Source of the DNA: Gammaproteobacteria bacterium
Lineage (GTDB): Bacteria; Pseudomonadota; Gammaproteobacteria; Pseudomonadales; Pseudomonadaceae
DNA: 54,876 nt
Reading direction: 5' to 3'
Assembly: GCA_903970465.1 (NCBI GenBank)
Contig: CAJCIO010000022.1
Location: forward strand, 1 to 54,876
Every line of letters starts with the position of its first letter. Within the stretch, counting starts at the first letter, position 1. The notes under the pieces are model-generated. The model had not been told where the DNA came from, did not search any database, and saw only the letters and a program-made list of their open reading frames with translations. The translations under genes and the position numbers were made by a program. Of the stretch, positions 1 to 8,419 are shown in pieces.

Positions 1-1
1 A

Positions 2-187
2 GACTTCACTGCGCAGCTAGAGAGTGAAGGGCCGGGGGCGTTTATCGTGAAGATGGATCCGGAGCAGACGTATTTTCCGAAGATCACCAGTCGAGTGACA
101 ACGACGGGGATGGCGTCGAATCCGTTGCATCAGATGACGCCTGAGTTGGATGAGGCGGTGTTGGAGAAGGTGGGGCGGTTTTTGTAG
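2..187 (+). CDS. C-terminal end of a thiamine-pyrophosphate-dependent enzyme (acetolactate-synthase-like), partial
   Basis: An open frame enters from the left edge and encodes 61 residues before a TAG stop. The end of the protein carries the pattern PEQTYFPKITSR followed by SNPLHQM, which I recognise from the C-terminus of acetolactate-synthase-like thiamine-pyrophosphate enzymes found in O-antigen clusters. These convert keto-sugar or keto-acid precursors, but the substrate cannot be told from this tail. Its position next to wbpM on the opposite strand fits a gene of the same lipopolysaccharide locus. The family call rests on a short tail only. Confidence 0.6.
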   Translation, partial: DFTAQLESEGPGAFIVKMDPEQTYFPKITSRVTTTGMASNPLHQMTPELDEAVLEKVGRFL

Positions 188-210
188 ATTTGCCTCAACG
201 AGATTTAGTT

Positions 211-317
211 AGACAAGGCAGACCAGCACACCCGAAGGTGTTGCCAACACAACCGCGATAACGCAGTTGTATGATCGCCAGGGCTTTGCGTAAGACGCGG
301 GCATGGTCGCCTTGTCT
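211..317. repeat. Imperfect palindrome with nested stems between two convergent genes
   Basis: Positions 211-224 (AGACAAGGC, a bulged A, GACC) are complementary to 305-317 (GGTCGCCTTGTCT), giving a 13-bp outer stem. Inside it, CCGCG at 253-257 pairs with CGCGG at 296-300, and ACGC at 261-264 pairs with GCGT at 288-291. A small hairpin (ACACC, CGAA, GGTGT) lies at 228-241. The element sits after the stop of the thiamine-pyrophosphate enzyme and downstream of wbpM. It has no T-tract, so it is not a classical terminator. It may be a mobile or REP-like palindrome. Confidence 0.5.
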
Positions 318-473
318 TAAGGACATGCGAAAAGTCCTTTCGCTGAATTGGCAGCGACTGCGGGGGCTATATGCTCCCTTTTAGCGCGAACAATGGCGAA
401 TATGGCTGCCAAAGCATGAGCATCATGTGCCTCCTCGTTCACCAACATCCGGCGGCGAACAAAAGACTACCTA

Positions 474-2462
474 TCAATCCGGCCGACGCTGCATATAGAG
501 CCAATCGACGATTTCGCCCTCAGGAGCGTACCCGCTGACCGTAGCGCACAACACCCGCCGCACACTATCGTAATCATCGGTATCGAGAGCAACCAGCAAC
601 TCGCTTAGCCGAGCCTTGAGCGCGTCCCATGGCAAAAAATCTTCACTGGCGCACATAATCATCGGGTGACCGGTGCCCACTACGTTATCGCCGATGAGCA
701 GCTCCTCGAAAAGCTTTTCTCCAGGGCGTAAACCGCTGAACTCGATCTCGATGTCGCCCTGTGGGTTACGTTCGGAGCGCACACTAAGGCCTGACAGATG
801 AATCATCTTCTCGGCCAACTCCGCAATTCGCACCGGTTCGCCCATATCAAGCACGAACACATCACCGCCCGCCCCCATTGAACCCGCTTGAATCACCAAT
901 TGCGCCGCTTCAGGAATGGTCATGAAGTATCGCGTGATCTGTGGATGGGTCACCGTCAAAGGGCCGCCCTTGCGAATCTGGGAGTGGAATAACGGAATGA
1001 CCGAACCAGAAGAACCCAGCACATTGCCGAAACGCACCATGGTGAAACGGGTTTTATTAACCCGCGACACATTCGCGTGATCGGCGAACAGCACCGGCGC
1101 GACCTCTCGGCTTAACGCCTGCAACACCAATTCGGAAATGCGCTTGGTACTGCCCATCACATTAGTCGGCCGGACCGCTTTGTCGGTGGAAATCAACACG
1201 AAATTGGCCACGCCGGCACGCAAGGCTGCCTGCGCGGTATTGACCGTGCCAATGATGTTGTTACGCACACCTTCGGCGATGTTGTGCTCAACCATCGGCA
1301 CGTGTTTGTAGGCGGCGGCGTGATAGACCGTGTCGACCTTCCACGCGCTCATGACTTCGAACAGCTTGGCCTGATCCCGCACCGTGCCGAGCGTCGGCAA
1401 CATCTTGGTCATCCAGCCCTTGCGCAATAGGCGGGCCTCGAGCTCGGTGCTGATGCTATACAGATTGAATTCACTGTGATCGAGCATTATCAGTACAGAA
1501 GGCTGCAGCGCCAAAATCTGACGACACAGCTCTGAACCGATGGACCCTCCCGCGCCGGTGACCAATACGCATTTGGCCGTGACGCACTGGGCCAACAAGT
1601 CTTCCTGAGCGGGTACGGCATCGCGCCCTAACAAGTCGGCGATATCGACTTCCTGGATATCGCTGACCTTGACTTGGCCGCTGGCGAGTGCAGCAAAATT
1701 TGGTACGCTGCGCACGTGGAGCGGGAAACCTTCGAGGTAACTTAGGATTTCGCGGCGGCGGGAGCGGCTGGTGGCCGGCAGGGCAAGCAGGATCTCCTGT
1801 GCACCCGTCACATCAATCATGCGTTGAATGTGTTTCGGGCTGAACACTTGAAGACCCGCAATCACCCTGTCAGCAATATTGCGGTCATCGTCGATGAAGG
1901 CCACCGGGCGCATGCTACGACCCATCCGCAACGCAGCAACCAACTGATTACCTGCTACGCCCGCACCGTAGACGGCTACCTTGAGGCCACCCTCTCGGTC
2001 AGAAGACGGCGCCCGCTGAAAGGCGTTGAACCAATCACCCATGAAGTATTGGCGCATCGCCAAGCGCAGACCACCCACGATGACCATGCTTAACCACCAA
2101 TAGTTGAAGATCACGGAGCGAGGAAGGATAGCCTTGTGGTCGTTATACCAAAACACCATCAACGACAGAATCAGGGAGGAAAGGCTTACCGCCTTGACGA
2201 TGGCAACCAGTGCATCGTTGCCAAAGTAACGCATCACTGCACGGTACATGCCGAAGCGGATGAAGAGTGGGATAGAGATCACTGGCGCGGCAACGAACAG
2301 CCAGGGATGGTTGTAGAGTGGCTGAAGCGGGTTGTCGACCCCCAGGCGCACGATAAAGGATAACCATAGCGCCATGCACACAAGCACGACGTCTACCGAC
2401 ACCTGCAGCAGGCGCTTGGTGCGTCTGGGCAACCCTAGCAAAAATGTGCGCGATCTAATCAT
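474..2462 (-). CDS. wbpM: Membrane-bound UDP-sugar 4,6-dehydratase/C5-epimerase, WbpM type
   Basis: The 662-residue protein matches the usual length of WbpM/CapD-family enzymes. Four hydrophobic segments lie in roughly the first 140 residues. A first Rossmann region (VYGAGVAGNQL) comes near residue 165, and the catalytic dehydratase domain begins near 296 with LVTGAGGSIGSELC. The active-site region STDKAVRPTNVMGSTK shows the M-x3-K form that replaces the usual Tyr-x3-Lys. WbpM converts UDP-GlcNAc to a 4-keto-6-deoxy sugar on the path to UDP-QuiNAc/FucNAc, the sugar WbpL loads onto the lipid carrier. It starts at an ATG that overlaps the stop of a short remnant frame upstream. It is normally the last gene of the O-antigen island. 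Confidence 0.93.
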   Translation of the reverse strand: MIRSRTFLLGLPRRTKRLLQVSVDVVLVCMALWLSFIVRLGVDNPLQPLYNHPWLFVAAPVISIPLFIRFGMYRAVMRYFGNDALVAIVKAVSLSSLILSLMVFWYNDHKAILPRSVIFNYWWLSMVIVGGLRLAMRQYFMGDWFNAFQRAPSSDREGGLKVAVYGAGVAGNQLVAALRMGRSMRPVAFIDDDRNIADRVIAGLQVFSPKHIQRMIDVTGAQEILLALPATSRSRRREILSYLEGFPLHVRSVPNFAALASGQVKVSDIQEVDIADLLGRDAVPAQEDLLAQCVTAKCVLVTGAGGSIGSELCRQILALQPSVLIMLDHSEFNLYSISTELEARLLRKGWMTKMLPTLGTVRDQAKLFEVMSAWKVDTVYHAAAYKHVPMVEHNIAEGVRNNIIGTVNTAQAALRAGVANFVLISTDKAVRPTNVMGSTKRISELVLQALSREVAPVLFADHANVSRVNKTRFTMVRFGNVLGSSGSVIPLFHSQIRKGGPLTVTHPQITRYFMTIPEAAQLVIQAGSMGAGGDVFVLDMGEPVRIAELAEKMIHLSGLSVRSERNPQGDIEIEFSGLRPGEKLFEELLIGDNVVGTGHPMIMCASEDFLPWDALKARLSELLVALDTDDYDSVRRVLCATVSGYAPEGEIVDWLYMQRRPD

Positions 2463-2670
2463 TGGACTTCAAACCTGACTTGCTCCAGTCCTTGCGCCGC
2501 CCCCAACGAGAGAGCACTGTTGAACACAGGGATGAATATTCACTAGGCATTAAATCACCAAATGGTTCGCTTGCCGATCCGAAAAGGCTATGAGCGACGG
2601 GAGGATAGCCGCGCTCGGTAACGTAATGGTCTACGTTGATCAAAAAAATGGCATCCTGCAGGGGGTTTGA
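2455..2670 (-). pseudogene. C-terminal remnant of an unidentified protein, coupled to wbpM
   Basis: An open frame of about 71 codons, bounded upstream by TGA at 2671-2673, reads into the start of wbpM; its TAG stop lies just past the wbpM ATG. The peptide (with DAIFLINVDHYVTERG and later PFGDLMPSEYSSL) looks protein-like rather than random, but I do not recognise it. It has no good start codon or ribosome-binding site. The overlap with the next gene is typical of translationally coupled operon genes. I infer a truncated tail of a former neighbour of wbpM, left when the locus was rearranged. It could also be chance. Confidence 0.35.
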
Positions 2671-2779
2671 TCACGAGCTGACGCACTAGGGCGTCAGCAG
2701 TAGAAGATAGCATTGCTTCCGACTGTCTTGCCCTTCAGAATGAACACCTATCGCTTAGCAATTGGCCTCGACAGTACCT
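2463..2779. promoter_or_regulatory. Divergent intergenic region between wbpM and the first glycosyltransferase
   Basis: About 300 bases separate the start of wbpM (minus strand) from that of the glycosyltransferase (plus strand), so promoters for both are expected here. The wbpM-proximal part is occupied by the remnant reading frame described separately. I could not pick out a convincing -35/-10 pair. Confidence 0.3.
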
Positions 2780-3766
2780 ATGGTTCACCACCAATCTTTA
2801 CATCCCTCCATTCGAAACGCCATGATAGATCGAACGCACACTGATCCAAGCATTCCAATGATTGGTATCCTGCTTTGCACCTACAATGGTGAAGCTTTTT
2901 TGAAGGAGCAGCTTGAGTCCTTCCTTGCTCAGACTCATGAACGGTGGCGTTTGTTCGTTTCGGACGATTGGTCGACGGACGGCACTGAGGCCATACTGAA
3001 TCACTATCAATGCCAACTCGGTGAACAGATGGTGGTTTTGAAAGGGCCGCAAAAAGGCTTCGCACAGAACTTTATGTCTCTGATACGTAATCCGGCAGTC
3101 CGCTGCGACGCTTATGCCTTCAGCGATCAGGATGATATTTGGATGCCGGACAAGCTCTCGCGTAGCATCACGATCCCGCACCTGCTGAGCGATATCCCAT
3201 GCCTTTACTGTTCGCGCTCGCAACTTGTCGATGCTCACGGGCAGCCGACCGGACTATCTCCCCTATTTCGCAAGCATCCAAGCTTCAAAAATGCTCTTGT
3301 TCAGAGCATCGCTGGCGCAAATACCATGCTGATCAACGAAGCAACACGCAAACTGTTGGCGCTGACTAGCATAGAAACTCCTATCGTTGCTCACGACTGG
3401 CTGACTTATCTGGTCGTTAGCGGCTGCGGCGGGAGTGTTGTGTATGACCCTGAGCCTACACTCCTATATCGCCAGCACACTGGCAACCTAATTGGCGCGA
3501 ATATCGGAATACGTAGCAAGCTCACGCGTATCAGCAAAATGTTAAACGGTCGCTTCAAAGGATGGAATGAAAAAAACCTCAGCATTCTACGAAAATATTC
3601 ATCTGACCTCACTCCTGAGAACAGATTACTGCTGAATCAGTTTGACCGTCTCCGAACTTCCAACATTTTTGGCAGGTTAAAGTTTCTCAGGACTGCAGGT
3701 TTTTATCGTCAAACTCGCGCGGGCACAATCAGTCTTTATGTTGCGGTAGTTCTGAAAAGGGTCTGA
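2780..3766 (+). CDS. Family 2 glycosyltransferase (rhamnosyltransferase-like)
   Basis: This is a GT-A fold transferase of the family that adds sugars such as rhamnose from nucleotide donors in O-antigen assembly. Visible motifs are ILLCTYNGEAFLKEQLES at the N-terminal strand, SDDWSTDGT, and FSDQDDIWMPDKL, which holds the metal-binding Asp cluster. The C-terminal part with RQHTGN and GANIG is shared with the next gene, so the two are likely paralogues acting in succession. No membrane segment is seen. The start is uncertain: TTG at 2762 and ATG at 2780, 2822 and 2858 are in frame, none with a clear ribosome-binding site. Confidence 0.85.
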   Translation: MVHHQSLHPSIRNAMIDRTHTDPSIPMIGILLCTYNGEAFLKEQLESFLAQTHERWRLFVSDDWSTDGTEAILNHYQCQLGEQMVVLKGPQKGFAQNFMSLIRNPAVRCDAYAFSDQDDIWMPDKLSRSITIPHLLSDIPCLYCSRSQLVDAHGQPTGLSPLFRKHPSFKNALVQSIAGANTMLINEATRKLLALTSIETPIVAHDWLTYLVVSGCGGSVVYDPEPTLLYRQHTGNLIGANIGIRSKLTRISKMLNGRFKGWNEKNLSILRKYSSDLTPENRLLLNQFDRLRTSNIFGRLKFLRTAGFYRQTRAGTISLYVAVVLKRV

Positions 3767-3802
3767 GTTCCCCTCGACACGTCCATTGAAACAGGCTTGA
3801 CT

Positions 3803-4735
3803 ATGCAGGCTCCCCGGCCAAAGATCGCTGTACTACTCGCCGCTTACAACGGAATGCTGTGGATCGACGAACAACTTGAGTCAATCCAAACGCAGATAGG
3901 CGTGTATCCGCACGTATTCATCAGCGTCGACGCGTCAACTGATGGCACTGATGTTTGGTGTGAAGCTTATGCTGAAAAATATCCAAATGTGACCGTGCTG
4001 CCGCCGAAGGAAGCCTGTGGTGGAGCCGCGCGCAATTTTTTTCACCTCATCCGCAATGTGGACTTTACATCGTTTGATTTCGTAGCGTTGGCAGATCAGG
4101 ACGACCGATGGCACGCGGACAAACTTGAACGGGCGGCTAGCTTACTGAGCGGTACAACAGCATCCGCCTACTCCAGTAACGTCACGGCGTTCTGGCCGGA
4201 TGGACGGAGACAATTGCTAGACAAAGCTCAGAACCAAGTCAGATGGGATCATTATTTTGAAGCCGCTGGTCCCGGATGCACTTACGTCCTTAAACGACAT
4301 TTCGCAGAACACCTTCAGCTTAAGGTACGGGAAGATTGGATTAGTCTACAGGACATCACCCTACACGATTGGTACATTTACGCGTTGGCACGAAGTCATG
4401 GATATGAATGGCACATAGACAAAACTCCAGGTTTGGACTATCGGCAGCATCATCATAACCAAGTGGGTGCTAACGTAGGCGTCTCAGCGCTGGTTAGTCG
4501 CTACCGAACGATACGAAATGGCTGGTGGTTCGGACAAGTAAAGCTGATTCAACGATTAGTGGATAACGATAGAGACGTCTCGGCGCGTCCAAGTTGGAGG
4601 TCGCTCCGAGGCATAGATTTCCTTCGCTTAGGGTTGCAGGCCAAACATTGTCGACGCCGCCGAAAGGACCAATTCTTGTTCGGGATATTATGTGTCTTCA
4701 CCGCTGTCGTGGAGGCAAGTGCGAAATGCCGGTAA
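3803..4735 (+). CDS. Family 2 glycosyltransferase, paralogue of the preceding gene
   Basis: The 310-residue predicted cytoplasmic protein has the GT2 motifs VLLAAYNGMLWIDEQLES, SVDASTDGT and LADQDDRWHADKL, and a C-terminal RQHHHNQVGANVG segment aligned with RQHTGNLIGANIG of its neighbour. It probably adds the next sugar of the same repeat unit. Donor and linkage cannot be read from sequence. The ATG at 3803 is preferred over an in-frame TTG two codons upstream. Its end overlaps the start of the epimerase gene by 10 bases, so the three genes form an operon. Confidence 0.85.
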   Translation: MQAPRPKIAVLLAAYNGMLWIDEQLESIQTQIGVYPHVFISVDASTDGTDVWCEAYAEKYPNVTVLPPKEACGGAARNFFHLIRNVDFTSFDFVALADQDDRWHADKLERAASLLSGTTASAYSSNVTAFWPDGRRQLLDKAQNQVRWDHYFEAAGPGCTYVLKRHFAEHLQLKVREDWISLQDITLHDWYIYALARSHGYEWHIDKTPGLDYRQHHHNQVGANVGVSALVSRYRTIRNGWWFGQVKLIQRLVDNDRDVSARPSWRSLRGIDFLRLGLQAKHCRRRRKDQFLFGILCVFTAVVEASAKCR

Positions 4736-5685
4736 AGTTGAATGTATTGATCACGGGCGCCAGCGGTTTTATAGGGCAAGCACTCGCTGCGGAATTGAAA
4801 AATAAAGAGGGATATAGGATCGTCACGGCGTCGAGAAAATCGACTGGCTCGCAAGAGGGTATAGAACATCGCAAACATGACTTACTCGACCTTGCCGTAA
4901 TACCTGCTCTCGAAGATATCGACGTGGTAGTCCACACGGCCGCAAGGGTTCATGTGATGGACGACCTTGCCTTGGACAAATTAGCTGCGTACCGCGAAGC
5001 AAATGTCATAGGAACCGTTGCGCTAGCCAACGCGGCAGCGAATGGAGGCGTGAAACGTTTCATATTCTTAAGCTCGATCAAGGTAAATGGCGAAGAAACC
5101 GCACCAGGCCGGGCATTTAACGCGTTTGATATACCCGACCCTAAAGACGAGTACGGAATCTCGAAACTGGAGGCTGAGGTAGCTCTGCGAGATATTGAGA
5201 AAAGAACGGGCATGCAAGTTGTAGTCATTCGACCTCCCTTGGTTTACGGACCTGGAGTTAAAGCTAATTTCAGAGAAATGATGAAGTGGCTAACAAAAGG
5301 TATACCGCTACCTTTAGGAGCTATCAACAACCAGCGCAGCTTATTGGCCATCGCCAATCTGATCGATTTACTAGTCGTGTGTTGCGTCCATCCAAACGCT
5401 GGAGGCGAAACGTTTCTTGCTAGCGACGGGAGAGATATATCAACCAGTGAGCTGTTGCGAAACATGGGCAGATTACTTGGACGCCAATGCATATTGGTGC
5501 CGGTGCCCGCATCACTACTGACATTGACTTGCGTCATGATAGGGAAAAGTGCCATTGCTAACCGGCTCTGCAATTCACTCCGATTGGATATAGACCATAC
5601 TTGCATTCGGTTAAACTGGTGCCCTCCAGTGAGCTTGGAAGAGGGATTATCAATAGCTGCAACGGCATTCAAGGCCGAACTCTAA
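4726..5685 (+). CDS. wbpV: NAD-dependent epimerase/dehydratase, WbpV type
   Basis: The 319-residue short-chain dehydrogenase of the extended class has the NAD-binding motif VLITGASGFIGQAL at the start and the active-site YGISKLEAE (Tyr-x3-Lys). The best relatives I recall are WbpV/WbpK-type reductases that finish UDP-FucNAc or UDP-QuiNAc from the product of WbpM. The start was set at the ATG at 4726, which has GGAGG about ten bases upstream; longer in-frame starts lie inside the glycosyltransferase. It runs toward wbpL on the opposite strand, whereas in other pseudomonads wbpV, wbpL and wbpM usually run in one direction. Confidence 0.75.
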   Translation: MPVKLNVLITGASGFIGQALAAELKNKEGYRIVTASRKSTGSQEGIEHRKHDLLDLAVIPALEDIDVVVHTAARVHVMDDLALDKLAAYREANVIGTVALANAAANGGVKRFIFLSSIKVNGEETAPGRAFNAFDIPDPKDEYGISKLEAEVALRDIEKRTGMQVVVIRPPLVYGPGVKANFREMMKWLTKGIPLPLGAINNQRSLLAIANLIDLLVVCCVHPNAGGETFLASDGRDISTSELLRNMGRLLGRQCILVPVPASLLTLTCVMIGKSAIANRLCNSLRLDIDHTCIRLNWCPPVSLEEGLSIAATAFKAEL

Positions 5686-5715
5686 GGTCGATGGGGTAGT
5701 TCCTAGAGCTATACG

Positions 5716-6726
5716 TTATGTTCTATCCGAGCCAGCATTGCAGCTAACCGCTATAGCAAGTAAGGGGGAGTAAGCGATCAGTGCTCCCAGTGCTCCATTT
5801 AGGCCAAGCAATACTACTGATGCCGCCAAGGGCAGCAGCCAAAAAACATTGATCAGGCCGACTACTATCGTGACAGGCAAATGCGCACCGAAGCGTCGCG
5901 CGGCAATCTGATAGGCATGGCTGCGATGAGCTTCGTAAATTTTCGCCCCCCCAAGAAGTCTTCGCATCAGGGTGTAAGAGGCGTCTACGATGAACACCCC
6001 AAGAAGAATGCACCAAGCCCAAAAATAGGCAGGGGCCTCCCAAGATGAAGCGATGGAAAGGACGCCAATGGCAATACCGATAAAGCCACTGCCGGCATCT
6101 CCCATGAATATCTTGGCGGGAGGGAAATTCCATATAAAAAACCCAAACGTGGCCGACGCCAACAGCAGTGTGGCCGAAATGAGTGCATGATTGCCAGAGA
6201 GATAGAACAAGAGGGAAGCGCTCGCACAGGTAGTGACAACCTGGACACTGGCTATGCCATCGATGCCATCCATGAAGTTGAACAGATTTAGGAGCCATAC
6301 AAGATAGAGTATCGCGAATGTATTCCTGAGAATCAAAGACGTTATAGCTATGGGTCCTACCTGGATAGGTGCCAGCCCAGAAAGAAGTAGCAATATCACC
6401 GCAGCAGAGATGAAATGAATCAATAATCTAACGCGCGCAGCAATATGCCCGTGATCATCTAGGAAGCCTACTAACGCGACCGCACCACCGCCTAGCACCA
6501 TTGCCATACAAAGCGGAAGAGAGACATCCCCAACGCTAGTGAGAACAGCAATCCCTATAAGCGTAGTCAGGACGATAGCTACACCTCCGCCTCGCGGAGT
6601 AGGGACCGAGTGAGAACTTCTGTGATTTGGCAGGTCAAGCAAATTTCGCGACAGTGCGTAGTGACGCAAGACACCTGTTAGAAAAGCGCAAAGCACCACG
6701 GAAGCTAATAGAAATGATTCGATCAT
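5716..6726 (-). CDS. wbpL: Undecaprenyl-phosphate N-acetyl-sugar 1-phosphate transferase, WbpL type (WecA/MraY family)
   Basis: The 336-residue polytopic membrane protein has about ten hydrophobic helices. The family motifs are present: FLDDHGH (Asp pair binding Mg), NLFNFMDGIDGIAS and KIFMGDAGSGFIG. It starts O-antigen synthesis by moving a sugar-1-phosphate (FucNAc or GlcNAc type) from UDP onto undecaprenyl phosphate on the inner face of the inner membrane. WbpM and the WbpV-like enzyme upstream would supply the sugar. Its 3' end faces that of wbpV with only 30 bases between and no clear terminator. Confidence 0.9.
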   Translation of the reverse strand: MIESFLLASVVLCAFLTGVLRHYALSRNLLDLPNHRSSHSVPTPRGGGVAIVLTTLIGIAVLTSVGDVSLPLCMAMVLGGGAVALVGFLDDHGHIAARVRLLIHFISAAVILLLLSGLAPIQVGPIAITSLILRNTFAILYLVWLLNLFNFMDGIDGIASVQVVTTCASASLLFYLSGNHALISATLLLASATFGFFIWNFPPAKIFMGDAGSGFIGIAIGVLSIASSWEAPAYFWAWCILLGVFIVDASYTLMRRLLGGAKIYEAHRSHAYQIAARRFGAHLPVTIVVGLINVFWLLPLAASVVLLGLNGALGALIAYSPLLAIAVSCNAGSDRT

Positions 6727-7105
6727 GTGTTGTCAAGTCCGGTAACTGCTGTACGAAATCTGGCTCGTACCCAATGCATGGGTCAGAAATATCGACTTCA
6801 ACTATTCAAGCGTAATTATGCCATCAATTATTCTCCCTGCACTACCCTCAGAGCCATAAATGCTATCATCCGAAATTATTTAGGACGCTACAGGCACAAC
6901 CTCTTGTTGAATTTTTACAAACCACCCGTCATCAAAAAAATCAAGCAAAACTGCACAATATATTGACTGTGAACAAAGCGTCTTGCTAAGGTACCCAAGG
7001 CGCTAATTCAGTTATTAAAGTAGGACAAATCGAGTGGCTTTTTCATTTCTGACCAACCGAGCAGTAGAATGGCAACTATGAAATGCGACCAAAGGATAGA
7101 CGAGC
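6727..7105. promoter_or_regulatory. AT-rich divergent intergenic region between wbpL and the acyltransferase
   Basis: About 380 bases are markedly richer in A and T than the flanking genes, with no convincing reading frame. It must hold the promoters of wbpL (leftward) and of the acyltransferase (rightward). No specific operator is recognisable. The base composition fits imported DNA. Confidence 0.35.
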
Positions 7106-8266
7106 ATGCTAAAAAGAGTTGAAGAAATTGAATTACTCCGCGCTGTCGCGATTATTTTTACCCTCTTCCAGCATTTGGGCATGCTGCTCATGCCATCTAA
7201 AGACGCTTGGATATTTGTCAACATCAACAACCCATACTGGGGCGGAGTGGATCTATTCTTTTGCATATCTGGGTTTGTCATATCGAAGCGTATGTTTCGA
7301 TCTTGGAACGACCTGACACTTAAAGAGCATTGGTTAGAGACTTGGCGATTTTGGGTACGGAGATTCTTTCGTATAGCACCAACACTTCTGTTGTGGGTGG
7401 GCATATGGTTGCTGGCGACTGTCTACTTTAATAAATCAGGAGGATTTGGACCGTTAGACCCTAACATTAAAGACTCTATCGCAGCAATTTTTAATTTCTC
7501 AAACTTCCACATTTTCGAATGCGTGATTGGAAAATCTTCTTGTGGTCCTAACCCAGTGTATTGGAGCCTTTCACTCGAAGAGCAATTTTACTTTGCTCTG
7601 CCCATCCTATTACTCTTACCCAGAAAAACATTTATCTGGACAATATCATTACTGGTACTTATTCAGCTACCTCTTCACCGCATGCCGTGGGAGCAGACCC
7701 TAGGAGGTGCATTATGGTTTTTTAGAACAGATGCTATCTTGGCAGGGGTTCTACTAGCATATTTCTCAACAACAAACACTTACGTCAAACTCTCAAAAGT
7801 TATAGAATCAAAGTATAAACGTAGAACTATATTTTCATTTACCCTGATAATTTTGCTTTCAGCCATACCAAGAAGTGGTTTCTACTTTAGTGCCGGAGGA
7901 ATCGCTTTAACGAGCGCCGCGCTAGTATTATTGGCGTCTTTTGACAAAGGTTTTCTCTTCCGAAAAACCAGGTTGACTATACCATTTCTCTGGATAGGGA
8001 GCCGATCCTTCTCCATCTACCTGTTGCACTTCCCTATTTATTACCTTATAAACGAAGTAGCGTTTCGAGCTTCCGGTCTAAATATTGAGTTTCAAGCGCC
8101 CATTACTCATAATGAATTTAATCTGGCATTAGCTGCGGGAACATTTGTGGGGATTTTTATTATTGCAGAACTTAACTATAGGATTATCGAAACGCCCATG
8201 CGGAAATTTGGAAGAAGATTTGGCGAAAAGCAAAAAGACTCTGTTAATGCCTTCCAAACCAATTAG
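7106..8266 (+). CDS. Membrane acyltransferase family 3 (OafA-like)
   Basis: The 386-residue protein with about ten hydrophobic helices belongs to the family that O-acetylates surface polysaccharides. The N-terminal signature is EIELLRAVAIIFTLFQHL, holding the conserved Arg and His. Further features are a FFCISGFVISKRMF helix and WSLSLEEQFY, typical of the family. There is no C-terminal SGNH esterase domain. It probably modifies O-antigen sugars from the inner membrane. It is AT-rich, like the genes that follow, and is a single-gene unit closed by a strong hairpin at 8341-8364. Confidence 0.9.
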   Translation: MLKRVEEIELLRAVAIIFTLFQHLGMLLMPSKDAWIFVNINNPYWGGVDLFFCISGFVISKRMFRSWNDLTLKEHWLETWRFWVRRFFRIAPTLLLWVGIWLLATVYFNKSGGFGPLDPNIKDSIAAIFNFSNFHIFECVIGKSSCGPNPVYWSLSLEEQFYFALPILLLLPRKTFIWTISLLVLIQLPLHRMPWEQTLGGALWFFRTDAILAGVLLAYFSTTNTYVKLSKVIESKYKRRTIFSFTLIILLSAIPRSGFYFSAGGIALTSAALVLLASFDKGFLFRKTRLTIPFLWIGSRSFSIYLLHFPIYYLINEVAFRASGLNIEFQAPITHNEFNLALAAGTFVGIFIIAELNYRIIETPMRKFGRRFGEKQKDSVNAFQTN

Positions 8267-8340
8267 CCCATAAAGGTATATCCCTCAACACTTCCTTCAT
8301 CTCAAGACTGCTCCAAACAGCAACCGTGCTATTCAATAAA

Positions 8341-8368
8341 AAACCTCCCATGATAGGGAGGTTTATTT
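8341..8368. terminator. Rho-independent terminator, probably bidirectional
   Basis: A perfect 9-bp stem (AAACCTCCC, loop ATGATA, GGGAGGTTT) is followed by ATTTAA and preceded by AATAA. It lies between the 3' ends of the convergent acyltransferase and methyltransferase genes, so it can end both transcripts. Confidence 0.85.
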
Positions 8369-8419
8369 AATCCCGGCAAGAACCCTAGCGAAAGCTAAAA
8401 TAACACAGACTCATAGCGT

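Noticed and set aside
208..320. Integron attC site (GTTAGAC at one end of the palindrome)
   Set aside because: The core sites are in the wrong order and the opposite end lacks a matching RYYYAAC core; there is no integrase or cassette array.
6727..6966. A 79-codon frame between wbpL and the acyltransferase
   Set aside because: No ribosome-binding site, AT-rich promoter-like DNA, and no protein-like pattern.
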